A stretch of 64,000 nucleotides of DNA, from assembly GCF_964204645.1 (NCBI RefSeq), contig NC_134032.1, positions 436,501 to 500,500 on the forward strand. Reading direction: 5' to 3'. The notes beneath the pieces are model-generated. The model was not told where the DNA came from, did not search any database, and saw only the letters and a list, made by a program, of their open reading frames with translations. The translations under genes and the position numbers were made by a program. Position 1 is the stretch's first letter. Every line of letters starts with the position of its first letter. This DNA comes from Tubulanus polymorphus. Taxonomy: Eukaryota > Nemertea > Palaeonemertea > Tubulaniformes > Tubulanidae. This document shows positions 11,465 through 24,022 of this stretch, piece by piece.

Positions 11465-12600
11465 TCAGACTTCACTCTCAATTACAGCTCACTTATCATT
11501 GAAACTATATTGAAAGCTAAATAGATTTTATAAACGTCTGCGCCTTCTTCTTGCTTTCGTTCGTAAATTCAAATGACCTTCAATTATAACCAACGTTGAG
11601 CATGTATAAAGACAGCTTCGATAGTCAAAGCATCGCTTGTTCTAATATTTCCAAATTCAGAAAAGTCCCCTCTGCATTGCAGTGCTCTAGGGGATGAATT
11701 GCAATATCTAATTTGTATTTCTTAAACATAGTTAGAAAATATGTATTACGCGGTCAAGTCATGTGTTAAGCTTAACCCTAACACGGCGCAATATTTTGCG
11801 GCTGATAGAGGGTTAAGGCAAGGTGAAAATTGTTCACCTATTCTATTCTATTCTATTTCCTTATTTTGAAACGATATCGAAGACGGATATTCTAGCGCGC
11901 GGTAAACCATCTTACGTAGTCGTTTATCGGAAAAACTAAATTTGAAATGTGATTCAGAACTTGGGACTTTACTTGATGTATGCATTATCCTTTACTCGGA
12001 TGAGACGGAAGATGAACAAGAAAACTAACTTAAAAGTTTATTGACGCCTTGAAAACTAACACGTTGCTTTATACTGCCGACGTTTAAAAAAGATGATATT
12101 AATTACACGTGTATATGATATCAGGGATAACTAAAGTAATTTTAGATTTGAACATATCAATAATTGAATTAAATTGACCGGCAACCAGTCTAAAGAAGAT
12201 ATTGATGACGTAGCACACATCCTCACAAAAATAATCATCAAAATTATGCAAAAATAAGAGTCATGAAAATATCTAGTTACAAAATGCCACAATTCACAAT
12301 TTTGAAACGCCAGTGATGACGTTAAGCACATTGACTCCATACAGAACCCTTCAAATAACGCATACTAGGTATCAATGTATATAAACATTAATTGTAACGG
12401 TTTTTTACGGCGTCAGATACGTTTAGACATACTATTTGAATATCACAATGGCGGTGAATGGTGATAAAACTAAAATATGAGTCTTCGCTTGAATAAATAG
12501 TTGGATAAGACAAATTTCGAAATTTATGTTTGGTAACTAGGAGATAGAGCTAGTCGAGGATTATGTGTACCTCGGAGTAAAAATTATCTGAAATGATAGT
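11465..12600. other. 5' flank of the GPCR; partly duplicated at 29523
   Basis: Non-coding. The stretch 11470-11670 matches 29523-29690 closely, including CGTCTGCGCCTTCTTCTTGC. The remainder is A/T-rich with no recognised gene. Confidence 0.6.
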
Positions 12601-12604
12601 TTCG

Positions 12605-12981
12605 CTAAAGCAAAATTAAAGGATAATTACTTAAGTCGAAATGATGTTTCACTGTTGTTAGGTCATTTGTTTTTATCCTTAAAATGTACGAATCTGTATT
12701 TAAAATCATCAATGGAAATCCACAATAAAATGTTCCATCTTCAGTTGATAAATCATAAACATAATCTGTTGCTCTTGGATTTGATATTTCAAAACAATCT
12801 CTCATTTCTTCTGTTCATCCTTTTTCAGTGTGGCTTAAATCATATTCTTTTGGTCTATTTTTTCTCAATCCTAATGATGAGCATGATATATTTAATCAAC
12901 TTTCACGCATTTTCCGTTTTGAACGAATCGAATTGTTTTATTTTTTGTGAATCGTTTTGTTCCATCAGCAGGGGAGCGTAG
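12605..12981 (-). pseudogene. Protein-primed family B DNA polymerase fragment (Polinton/adintovirus-like) with intein-like C-terminus, copy A
   Basis: Minus-strand reading frame with a TDSYILRIKT motif matching the motif C neighbourhood (Y-x-D-T-D-S) of protein-primed polymerases from Polinton/Maverick and adinto-like elements. It is followed by FDLSNYP, a segment typical of that family. Directly before TDS, where the polymerase should read Y-x-D, the frame instead reads DYVYDLSTEDGTFYCG and then PLMILN. That is the layout of intein blocks F and G (V-Y-D-L-x-x-E, then a terminal N before a T/S/C). The usual penultimate His is Leu. Stops and frame shifts surround it, so it is a relic. Plus-strand ORFs here are shadows. 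Described only as found; no reconstruction attempted. Confidence 0.55.
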
Positions 12982-13740
12982 AATCCAATGAAATACAATT
13001 TTCTTAATTAATTATGGTGCATTTAATACATAATCTGGAATTAATTATCATTTCTCTTTTTTATCTATAATTGATTCCATCAATATAAAATTCATTACTG
13101 TAGCAAACTCTTTAGGTTTCAAAACATTTTAAGAAATAACATAACTACTTCACGATATTTCTAAATTTTTTAAGTTTTAAATCTTGATTACATAAACACC
13201 ACCAAAAAGAGTAGAACTAACTACTAATAACTATCTGCTGAGCCATCTCCGGCGAAAAATCCTTTAAAGAAATATTCTTTTACTTCTAATGTTTCAGGTT
13301 CTATGTTATAGATATTTCCATGTAAAATTAATTTCAAATAGATTAAGTTCTTGAAACTGTTTTTTAAATAGCTTAAATTTTTTTTGATGTTTTAGTGATT
13401 AAAGATGTCCATTATGATTCCATTTTGTTATAAATTCATCACAGACTTCACACTGAATTTCATCTCTTTTTATATTGTTTCATTGTTCTTGTCCTTCATT
13501 GGGAATTTCTGGAGCTTCAAATCTATAACATTCTGTTTGTGTTTTATAGATTTTTCATGTTGAGATTTATTTATTATACTGATATATCTTTAACAATACG
13601 CGCAACGATATTCATTTTTATCATCCATTTTTTTGATTGGTTCTCACTGCCTCCCATTTATAAAGAATACAAATTATCTGTGCGGGCTATTGCGGGCGAG
13701 TCAGCCTCTCTTCCTCTGGCTTGAAACCCTGATTTTGCAA
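12982..13740 (-). pseudogene. Continuation of decayed Polinton-like DNA; zinc-finger-like remnant
   Basis: A/T-rich, low-GC block clearly unlike the neighbouring genes. On the minus strand near 13395-13480 a short frame reads C-E-V-C-D-E-F followed by a histidine pair, like the C2H2 fingers at the N-terminus of some Polinton polymerases. Most of 12982-13260 is duplicated at 30060-30320. Broken by stops throughout. Confidence 0.35.
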
Positions 13741-14005
13741 TTACTCATCGATGACAATCAAACTGAGGACATTTATTATCTTAACGTTTAATCAAATGGA
13801 AGCCGTTTGGCAGTCAAAATGAGGACTAGAAACCATTTTGATAATCAACCGTCAAACTGAGAACATATATTATCTGGAAGTTCCATAAGAGAAACCTTTA
13901 TGACAATCAACAGTCGAACCCAGGACAAACACGTATACAAGTATGCTTTACAAAATAATTACCTTCACCGATAATTGTAGCAGATTCCCGATCCTTTCTA
14001 GGGTC

Positions 14006-14267
<262 letters not shown>

Positions 14268-14289
14268 GAACGTTTCTCAATCACCGCTG

Positions 14290-14600
14290 CTGTGACGTTT
14301 ACTAGAATGAAAAAAGGTCTGAGGATGATTTTTAGTTAGAAATTCCGATAAGAAATACATTTGTGAGAACTTAACTCTGTCTGTGGTCTGTTATTAGAAA
14401 GTCAACTGTTCTAACTCTGCCTCGTTTCTAGTGAAAGGGCTGCGTGGGTGGGGGTTATAAGAAAGAATTACTCAGTTATTCTAATGTACACCACTATTGA
14501 AATTTTGAGATGCTACCAATGAGTTATTTGAAAATCAGTTCATGTTTTAGATTTTCCGAGCAAAATTAGCAATACTTGATATTGTTTGGAAAATGTAGTG
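14290..14600. other. No gene recognised
   Basis: Spacer between the CTG repeat and the unidentified minus-strand exon. Nothing distinctive seen. Confidence 0.5.
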
Positions 14601-14601
14601 C

Positions 14602-14820
14602 TTAGCTTTCATAAACCACGACAGAAGAAAATACCGATACACCGGTATCGATATCTTTCCAAGCGACTTTAACGTCGAATAACCTGGAGCCGCAGTCGGG
14701 AATTCGATAAGTCATAAAAATAATGCCGTAGGGAAAGGATTTTAATTGGAAAATATGATATGCATGTATACCGCGGTCGTCATCGCTGTAGTGAGGAATC
14801 CACAACAAACTCCATCTTCA
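14602..14820 (-). CDS. Possible terminal exon of an unidentified minus-strand gene
   Basis: About 70 codons open on the minus strand, with a possible AG acceptor near 14824 and a stop at 14602. The composition is aromatic and polar (LLWIPHYSDDDRG, then SFPYGIIFMTYRIPDCGSRL), which looks protein-like rather than random. I do not recognise the family and see no companion exon. It lies head-to-head with the receptor gene starting at 14857, about 40 bp away. Confidence 0.3.
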
Positions 14821-14925
14821 ATTATGTGACTGCATACCAGCATCGAATTTGCTTATTTGATGTATTGCGGCTGCAAGTATAGATATCTTCACCAAAGAAC
14901 TTTCACGGTTGTGATGGTACTTGCT

Positions 14926-17900
14926 ATGAAGCAGCGACTGAAAGTGCTGTTTATAGCGTCGCTGATCGTTTGTCAAGTTCGCATCGCACGCGCTGATCGC
15001 TCCGACTCTATCGAGGAATCATCTGTGACGGTCAGTTCGTCTTGTAACAACACGTGGTACTCCGTCGATTCTTCGTCCGGTTACATCATTTCACCGAATT
15101 ATCCGTCGTTAACGCGCGGTGTTGAATGTCGTTGGTTCGTCAACAGCTCTTCACCGGGAACTTTTCGCGTCCAAGTTTACTACAATATTGAGACGTCAAT
15201 ATTCTGTAGTGATAATTATCTCCTCGTACACGAGTCTGATACCAGAATCTGCGGTGACGGAATGCATGACATTCACCGTAACAATTCGATCTCGTTGATG
15301 TTTAGGAGTAAAGTCGATGGTCCACGAGGTAGTCGCGTTTATATCGTGTATCGTATGAATCGGAATCAGTTGAGAATCAGTCATCGCTGCAGGAACTGGA
15401 GTTTCAAAGTGAATGAATTAAAAACACCAAGCGGATACAAATTCTCGATGTACCTTCATCACCAATGCCAATTATTCATGGAATGGGACGCCCTACCGCA
15501 TGGTTTAGGAATGAATTTGACCTTCGTTGATACGGAGCTAAACATAATACCTGGCGCTAACGTCGATCCAGCGACGAGTTTTCGAATCTATGATAGCTGG
15601 AACACCAGCATTGAACCGATAGCGTTTATAGGCGCACAACGCGGACAGCAGCCGTCATCGTTTTATACCAAAACAAACAAAGCCGCGATTGCTGCGTCAA
15701 ATCAACTTATGACAACGACAAAACTTTTAGTCCAGATGTACAAAATATCCGATTGGAACGTCACTAATCCGTTGATTCAGATCTCTGACAACGAATCGGG
15801 AGTGCTCATTCCCGATGACAACAGTTTACACGTAGTAACTCGATCAAAACACTTACACTGCTGGTCTATCACAGTGCAGGTGTTACAGTACGTCGTATTC
15901 AACTGGACACGTGATCTCAGCACATCCAGTGACGTCATCGGTGTATATAAGCTAGAAGGGTTACGCGTTGTAGGAACTGGTATTTTACTCGGTTACAACT
16001 ACCTGGAATCGCTGAGTATCAAATCCGACGGCTTTCTCGTTATACTGTGCGTTCTAACGAAGCCCGATATCGCAGAATCGAGTTTAACCATACATTTCAG
16101 TAAAAAATCGCTTTCGATGTCACAACTCCGCATCAAGGTGGGAAGGGTAGGTGTCGAAATCATGTAAATGTTATCGCCTTCAAATTCTCGAGAAAAATAG
16201 TGCGTACTTAAGATATTATACCATAAAATAAGTTTCTATTGATCTTATTCTTATCCATTTTAGATAGATCGCATGTTGGGGACGCAGAAACTGCGGTCTT
16301 CTTCGCTATTTCCATTTCAATCTACACGTAAGATGTTGGAATATCGTATTGTCAAGTATGATTTCGAATGGAAAGTTGAGATTTTTGAAAGTGAACTGGA
16401 ATTAAAGGTGCTGTCTGTGAATTGTGAGAATGCTGGATTTTACATATATGACGGTGGTTATTTCACAGCCACACGCTACGGTCCGTATTGTCCCAGTGCG
16501 TCACTTTTTCATTATCGACGAAGTATTGTCAGTCTGATTACATCAGGTGGCCCGGTTATGGTAGTAGCATATATCTACAACTACCAGGGCAAGAGCTTGG
16601 TAAGTTATGAGGCTAGTTTGAAGTTACGTCCATCTGACTGCGACGGTTACATCCTTCTGGAAAAAGGAGAAAACCAGTTAACAGTGACGTCACACGGTGT
16701 CATGATTACACCTAAAAATCGGTGGCTCGCGTTACATAACTTATATATAATATCGACGAACGCATATGAAATAAGCTCTTGTTCGCCTGATCATATGCCA
16801 AAAGACAGACGATGCCATACTTACATATCGCTCAGCAGGCAGCGTCTTAATAACAGTCTCGTACTGCACACTGTGACATTTGGGAAGGCGTATTTGTTCT
16901 GGAGATACCCGTATATTATTGAACTGCGGAGTGTCTGTCAAACATTGAAAAAATATAACTGGCCAATTGACTGGACCAGGCGAAATGAAGACTGTGGAAT
17001 CATTCAGTCACCGAACTATCCAGGAAAAACTGATACGTCACGTGTTGTATTAACATACGATTTGGCTTTCCGAAAGAACAGGACACGAATTCAGTATTAT
17101 AGATTTATTGTAAAACATGTAGAAATAACGCCATGCATCAAGCGATCCCGACAAGATTTAGACTCGGTTTTATTCGTCCAGTTAGTAAATCGAGACAACT
17201 CTAAATTTGGTAGACACGAAATCAAACTATGCGAATCGTACGGACCGGGAGTAGTATTTTACAGCTTAATAGAACACGAACTGTGGATTGAGGTGAAAAA
17301 CAGAACACCTAAATTCCGTATACAATACACTTTGGAAAAGCAGTTAGTGAAAAAACTGCGCGATGATGTGTGTAAACCAGGATTTTTAGATTCAGGATAT
17401 TCCTGCGTAAAATACATCAGAGATGAACGTCTGAATTGGGAAAATGCTGAATTGTACTGTAGACAGAAGTACGCGGGACATCTTCTCAGCATCAACTCAG
17501 AACGGGATATGTACAATATCAAGACGTTATTTGCTATACGTCCTTTGATCTCACAGGCATATTCACAGAATGCGCTCATAATGATGATTGGACTGAAATT
17601 ACAGGTATTTTCCAGAACTAAAAACAATCCCCTTTCTGAAAATCTGTTTTCATCGTATCTTTTGTATCTCATTTTCAGCAAAATAATAGCTATTACATGT
17701 GGACTGATGGAAAACCTTTGAGTTATACAGAGTGGTACAAACCAACAGATAACGACACAATTCCTGAAGTTATTCGAGGATTGATATCCCCTTTAAGAAA
17801 ACAACCGATAAATGACGTCAATGTGCGGTGTACGGCGATGATACTGAATAATCCACGAGGATCAGCGAACTGGGTTCGATTCCCTTGCGGAGTAAAAGAG

Positions 17901-20900
17901 GTCCATACGAGTTTCATTTGTGAAACAGAAAGACATGGCATCGAAATGAAGGCGGAATTGAATTCAACTATGAGCTCAGGTGAAAATACCACCATCGATT
18001 TGAAATATGGAATTAACAGCACATTTGAGATGCGACCAAGTTTACTCGAGACGACTGGTTTCAATATCACCGGCTGTACGTTCGGTTGGATTAGCATAGA
18101 TAAACAATGCTATCAAATACTGACAGACTGGAATAATCATCGGGGTTTAGATAAAAATACTGCGATAGAAATGTGTCGAAAAATCCGTGGTGAAATTGGA
18201 ATGCTAACGAGTTATACAGAAAAAGAAACTATGAACCTAATGAGACAATTTCACTATCAACATCAATACGGTTCTATACTAACGATGACTTCTAATGACA
18301 GACTGCACGTTATAAGCCCAATAATAACTAGAGATAGAATAACTTATATTCAATCACTTAAATGGACGATAAAAAATTTCGATAAATTGGCTGATACTGT
18401 ACATTCAGTTTTGTGTTCCTACAATGTAACCGACCAAGAGTTAGTTTCTATAAGCCGATGTAAACCGTGGCAGTTCATATGTAACGATCAAAGATGCATC
18501 AGCGACCATCGCGTATGTGATACCAGACACGACTGTCAACACGGTGAAGATGAACTCAATTGTACGGATATCAGTTTACACAGTCAGTTCCGCTGCAACG
18601 ATGGACAGGTGATATCAATAAGTGGTTTCTGTGATTTCATCCTGGAGTGTGAGGATGGTTCTGATGAGAATTCGTGTTTCCATCCTACGTGCTTGTCCGA
18701 ACAATTTCACTGCGATAGTGGTCAGTGTATAAGTATGTCGAATAGATGTGACGGAGTCAATCATTGTAAAGACGGCTCTGACGAAGTAGAATGCACCGCT
18801 GAACTGTGTCAGGGTTTCCTGTGTAACAGTGGAGACTGTATCAGTTCTCAGTTGTATCAGGATGGTGTCGTGGATTGCACCGGAAGTCTAGAAGAGGATG
18901 AATCAGTAACAACTACCAATGTAACGCTGAATCCTACGTTTCAGTGCAATACTGAAAACTACTGCACGACTAACTTCACAAACTTGTGCGCGGAATCTGA
19001 TGAACAAAGATGTTCTTTCCATTCTCCTCATTGTTATTCAAGACGTCACAGATGTATTCTAGAAAGAATGACGGATGGTTACCCAGTTTGTAGAAATCTT
19101 GAGCACGTGTTGAGATGTGAAGAATTTCAATGTCCAGCTGGTACTGCAAAATGTCCAGCATCGTACTGTATACCGATCAGACAGGTGTGCGATGGTCAAA
19201 CAGACTGTCCCAATTCAGAAGATGAGTTAAACTGCGAGACATTTTCATGCCCAGGAATGTTTAAATGCGGCCACGAAAATCGATGTATTCCACAGTCTGA
19301 CGTGTGCGACGGTGTTGTAGATTGTAAAAATACCACTGACGACGAGGCTTTCTGTAACGTTACGTGTCCTGAAAATTGTACATGTCAAGGACATTTGATT
19401 GAATGCCACAATTCACGGTTATCAGATATCAGTGAAATCTTCCCAGCATCAGCACGAGTTTTAATTTTGTCAAGTAATCAAATCATCTTTGATGTCTTCT
19501 CATTTTGCAAATACTTTTATCTTCGTATTCTCAACATCTCCTCCAACGAGTTACCTTTTCTTTTGCCAAACTCGTTCTCAAACCTACATAATCTACACTC
19601 ATTAGACCTAACATATAATAACATAACATCATTATCCACAGAAACATTCACCGGTTTATATAGTTTGAAACAGTTATTCATAACTGAAAATCCACTTCGC
19701 GATATAGAGGACGATACCTTCCAAGATTTGAAATCTCTCAGAGTTCTCGATCTCCACGGACTTTCCTTATTGGTGCTTGGTAGAAATGTATTTCAAGGTT
19801 TATCTGCATTGCAGTCGTTGAATATCAGCAGTAACAGAATACATCATATTTCACGATATGCTTTTTCTGGATTAACTACTCTTGAAACACTTGATATAAC
19901 CAATAATTATGAAGTCATATCTGTCGAGAAGAATGTTTTTGACAATCTGACAGCGTTGGTCTTTCTAACGTCTGATGCTTATAAATTTTGCTGCATGGCC
20001 CCGAATGTTGACAAGTGCCTTCCTGAAGCTGATCAATTTTCCTCGTGTTCTGATCTGATGGGTAACACGGCCCTCAGAGCTATCATCTGGGTGATCGCTT
20101 CATTCAGTTTTTTCGCTAACGGAATTGTAATTTCTCTTCGTATTCAAGCGATTCGATTCTCGCTAAATCCATCCTCAGACATCATCATCATCAATGTTGC
20201 TGTGTGTGATTTTATGATGTCTATATATTTGTTTCTGATCGCTGGAGCCGATTACATTTACAAAGGCATTTACTTTCTCAACTCAGAATCATGGACGGAC
20301 AGTTTGTTTTGCCGTCTTGCTGGGATCGTGGTGTGTATTTCGTGTGAAGGCTCATTGACATTTTTACTAATCATGACGCGTCATAGATTTTCAAATATCG
20401 TTAATCCATTTTCTGGAAGCAAGATGACATCTCCGAGATATGTGTCAATCGTTTGCTGTTTATGTTGGATTTTCTTGAGTGTCGTGGCATTACTACCCCT
20501 TTTTCCTATATCTTACTTTGGAAGGAATTTTTACGGTGCTACCGGAGTTTGTTTACCGTTGAATTTGATTTCAATTGATGTCCACGCCTGGCAATATTCA
20601 TTGGTTATTTTTTCTCTGTCTAATTCTCTCATACTTGCTACGATAATGACGACATACGCTCAAATGTACCGACTCGTATCCGGAAGCAGGGCTGGATCGG
20701 GTAGAGCTGATCCTACTGAACTGGTTTTGGCACGCAGGAGTTTGGTGATAAATCTGTGTAATTTATTTTGCTGGCTGCCGTTAATTATCGTTCAGTTCTG
20801 CGCGGTATTACGAGTCGAAATACCGAATCAGGTGGCGGCTTGGCTGGCGGTTCTTTTCTTGCCGATCAACTCGTCCCTCAATCCCCTACTTTACACTATA

Positions 20901-20963
20901 CTGACTATTGATATGAAATCCATACGTGCAAAGACAAAACGCAGGCAACATAAGAGAAAATAA
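14926..20963 (+). CDS. CUB / C-type lectin / LDLa / LRR seven-transmembrane receptor (GRL101-like)
   Basis: Three exons, 14926-16137, 16264-17604 and 17679-20963, join in phase 0 with GT-AG introns of 126 and 74 bp, giving about 1,945 residues. I chose the ATG at 14926 because a signal peptide (VLFIASLIVCQVRIARA) follows at once; an upstream in-frame ATG at 14857 exists. Domains in order: CUB at about 38-145 (GYIISPNYP), diverged CUB-like segments, another CUB at about 646-763 (CGIIQSPNYPG), a C-type lectin domain at about 772-935 split by intron 2, and a second at about 982-1098. Then come some seven LDL-receptor class A modules at about 1112-1413 (repeated CDGxxDCxxxxDE), one or two degenerate. 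An LRR N-terminal cap (CPENCTC) and LRRs follow to about 1620, then a rhodopsin-type 7TM domain to about 1928 with NPLLY in TM7 and T-R-H-R-F where DRY is expected. LDLa-LRR-7TM is the relaxin-receptor/LGR type C layout, as in snail GRL101. A surface receptor binding glycans or peptides is inferred. A poly(A) signal AATAAA lies at 21181. Confidence 0.88.
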
Positions 20964-22080
20964 CAGATAAGATATCTACAGCCTTTGGCCTATTTATCCG
21001 TGAAGTGTATCTATTGCAATTCATTGTTATCTATTGCAATTAACATAAAATTTCATTGAGAAGGCAAATCTCAGAGAACTATTAATTTCACATCACACAA
21101 TTCCTATACATTGAAATTATCAAACAAAATTCACTGAAACTAATATTCTAATCGCGCATAATTGATCGCAAAAATGAAACAATAAAATCAATTTCCAATT
21201 TCGCCATGAAATATGTAAATTGGTTTCCGTGTTAGGATTTACGGCGTTCAGTTCTGCATTTCAAAATCGAAAACCAGGAGTTCAATTTCGCATTATTGCA
21301 GTAGAAAGAGAATTTTACAACGATAACAAGAGGCCGACGGGTCTTGGTATTGGTAGATTATACTGTGGTAAGGTATCGAGTGGTTAATGTTTTATATCTC
21401 CCGGCAAATGTTCAATGACAATGTTGGTTTTGAGGATCATATACGTAACGTCAATTTGTCTTTACATGCAAATGGTTGGCTGTCATCACCCAAGCCGTAC
21501 TTGATTTCCCTGGTTCGAGTGATAGGTGTTAGGAGGTTGCTGCCGGTCATAATGGAATGTAGTTTCGGTTATCAGTGGGATCATTAGATTTTGCCTACGT
21601 AACCCCTGACCCCGATAAATAGACTGCTCTAAAATTGTACCTTCGATCGCGAGTACGCTCAGAATGACGTGATCTCTGACAATAATTGCAGTAAGGCATT
21701 ACTGATGCCAACCTATTATTTGACCGAGAAGTTAGGTAGGCCTGCATAGATTTTTTTAAAATCTATTAAGAACAGCAGAAATACCCATCCTCGATGGGTT
21801 GGAAAATTCTGAAAATTTTTGTTTGTAGAAAAATAACTGCCTAATAAATCCCGATTGACCTTTCCAATTAAAGCTCATCAAGCAATGTCATGTCCTCGGT
21901 CTATAACAGTAAATGTTTTTGCAATTTGTTCTCCCAGTACTGAGAGTGACTGGTATACCCCTCCTTAGTTTAAATAGGCTCCTTAAATATCAGCCTGACA
22001 AAATCCCAATTAACCATTTACTATACTGCCAACGTCTGGTGGAATCTTCTTGGATTTTGGGAATTTAAATACGGGTGGAA
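20964..22080. other. 3'UTR and spacer, no gene recognised
   Basis: Contains the AATAAA at 21181-21186 for the receptor gene and then A/T-rich unique sequence. The ORF at 21387-21587 shows no recognisable motif. Confidence 0.5.
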
Positions 22081-22090
22081 TAAGACCCTG

Positions 22091-22219
22091 GGGCCAGTTG
22101 CACAGTTGTGACTTAAGTCCATAATAGGTCTTAAATCTTAAGACTGGTTTTAAGTTGTTAGATTGACTATAGAACGAAGTTGGTCTTAAGTCTAAGCCAT
22201 GACTTTGCAACTGGTCCCA
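22091..22219. mobile_element. Palindromic MITE, GGCCAGTTGCACAGT ends
   Basis: Ends GGGGCCAGTTGCACAGT and TTTGCAACTGGTCCC are inverted repeats. The interior is rich in CTTAAG words (GACTTAAG, TCTTAAG). Relatives lie at 39800-39990 (partial), 41606-41745, 53101-53247 and 58855-58947. Confidence 0.85.
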
Positions 22220-22335
22220 GGATCCAAATGAAATTGTTATCTTTACCATAAGAATGAATACAAGCAAAGTTTCATGACCAATGAATAGATTTCGCACAAA
22301 CTGGTCATGACAGTTTCTCCTTTATAGTATAGATT

Positions 22336-23162
22336 TCATTTAATCATGCTCTTTCCCTTTACGAGCGGATACTGAGCGCGATACAGGAGGACCTTGTTGT
22401 GTAAATTATTGCTGATTAACAGCCTCATCAATCGTTGAGTTAAAACAAACTTCTTCAAATCCGTCCGTAACCCTAACAAGAAGACTTGCAATCGCGTCTG
22501 AGGAGTGGTTTTCAATTTAGCAAACTTAGAGGTGAGGTCCTCCAAGTATGACTTCACCGGCTAATTCGGTCCCTGTTTATGGACATGTAACACGCTTGCT
22601 CTTGCTTCTAGTGAAGTTCTTTTGGGTCTAACTTTGCCAGCAGCCCCTCTTCAACAAACGAGTACGTGTCTGGACCTAGACATTGATAAGTCAAAGTTAT
22701 AACGTCATCTTGCCACGTCCGTCAAATATGCCGGCAGCACTGCTGGAGCATCCTCTGACCAACCAGACCCTCAAAATCACGAATGAACTGACCGAAATCA
22801 CCCGAGGCCTTACCATCAAATTTCTGTCGCTTAGGTGGGTGGAGTGCGGGTCTAGGAAAATTGATTACTGAATTCAAAGTGTTTTGGTGTGATCCAGCCT
22901 GCGCTGCATTGATAGGTGGGTTCGGGGGAACGGGTGACGATATAGTCGCAGGCGGCCTGGAAAAGTATTGTTCGGCAGACATGAGCTTTTCTGCCGAACA
23001 AGTACAATCAATAACAGCATGGATTGACTGCACATGGATCCTAGGGACAGGTTCCATTGCTTCATGTAGTGCTCGACGAAATAGTATTTGAGGAGCGGCC
23101 AGAGCTAGGGAAAGTATGTCGAAGAGGGATGGGCACGGACTAGAAGAGAGTGGGTCTCCCAC
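22336..23162 (-). pseudogene. LTR-retrotransposon gag relic (Ty3/gypsy-like)
   Basis: Two minus-strand frames, 23162-22722 and 22557-22336, separated by frameshifts and stops. The first contains QKFDGKASGDFGQFIRDFEG, like the start of the gag capsid-like domain of Ty3/gypsy elements (FxGxxxxDxxxFIxxFE). The second contains SYLEDLTSKFAKLKTTPQTR and a LQVFLLGLRTDLKKFV segment typical of the gag C-terminal part. No protease, reverse transcriptase or LTR is recognisable nearby. A dead fragment. Confidence 0.55.
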
Positions 23163-23866
23163 CCGTCAGGAGACACCGTTCAGACTGGAAGAGTGGGTCT
23201 CACACCCGTCAGGAGACACCGTTCAGACTGGAAGAGTGGGTCTCACACCCGTCAGGAGACACCGTTCAGACTGGAAGAGTGGGTCTCCCACCCGTCAGGA
23301 GACACCGTTCAGACTAGAAGAGTGGGTATCCCACCCGTCAGGAGACACCGTTCAGACTGGAAGAGTGGATCTCCCACCCGTCAAGAGACACCGTTCAGAC
23401 TGGAAGAGTGGGTCTCCCACCCGTCAGGAGACACCGTTCAGACTGGAAGAGTGGGTCTCACACCCGTCAGGAGATACCGTTCAGACTGGAAGAGTGGGTC
23501 TCCCACTCGTCAGGAGACACCGTTCAGACAGGAAGAGTGGGTCTCCCACCCGTCAGGAGACCCCGTTCAGACTGGAAGAGTGGGTCTCACACACGTCAGG
23601 AGACACCGTTCAGACTGGAAGAGTGGGTCTCCCACCCGTCGGGAGATACCGTTCAGACTGGAAGAGTGGACCTCACACCCGTCAAGAGACACCGTTCAGA
23701 CTGGAAGAGTGGGTCTCCCACCCGTCAGGAGACACCGTTCAGACTGGAAGAGTGGGTCTCACACCCGTCAGGAGACACCGTCCAGACTGGAAGAGTGGAT
23801 CTCACACCCGTCAGGAGACACCGTTCAGACTGGAAGAGTGGATCTCCCACCCGTCAGGAGATACCG
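23148..23866 (+). repeat. Minisatellite, 43-bp unit, about 17 copies
   Basis: Near-identical copies of a 43-bp unit built on CCCGTCAGGAGACACCGTTC and AGACTGGAAGAGTGGGTCTC. Because 43 is not a multiple of 3 and the unit lacks stops, all three plus frames are open and each reads the same 43-residue cycle offset. It ends about 155 bp before the start of the gene at 24023. I do not regard the frames as protein-coding. Confidence 0.95.
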
Positions 23867-23977
23867 CTATTCCTCGTATATTTATGACTACTCTTATCGC
23901 TGTTTCGTGTTATCAGTGACGCGTGGTTTATACAGCAAGACACGTGAGAGATCTGCCCGCGCACGTGAGGTCACGAG

Positions 23978-23992
23978 ATCACGCATGCGCAC
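23978..23992 (+). promoter_or_regulatory. NRF1-like GCATGCGCA site upstream of 24023 gene
   Basis: CACGCATGCGCACTC matches the NRF1 palindromic core, 30-45 bp before the ATG, in a CACGTG-rich stretch. Probable promoter element; not tested. Confidence 0.35.
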
Positions 23993-24022
23993 TCTACAGC
24001 TAGAAAACCACCCACCGACAAC

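Noticed and set aside
12655-12981. Plus-strand hydrophobic ORF (108 codons) and its copy at 29693
   Set aside because: Opposite strand of the polymerase relic; A/T-rich antisense reads as hydrophobic protein.
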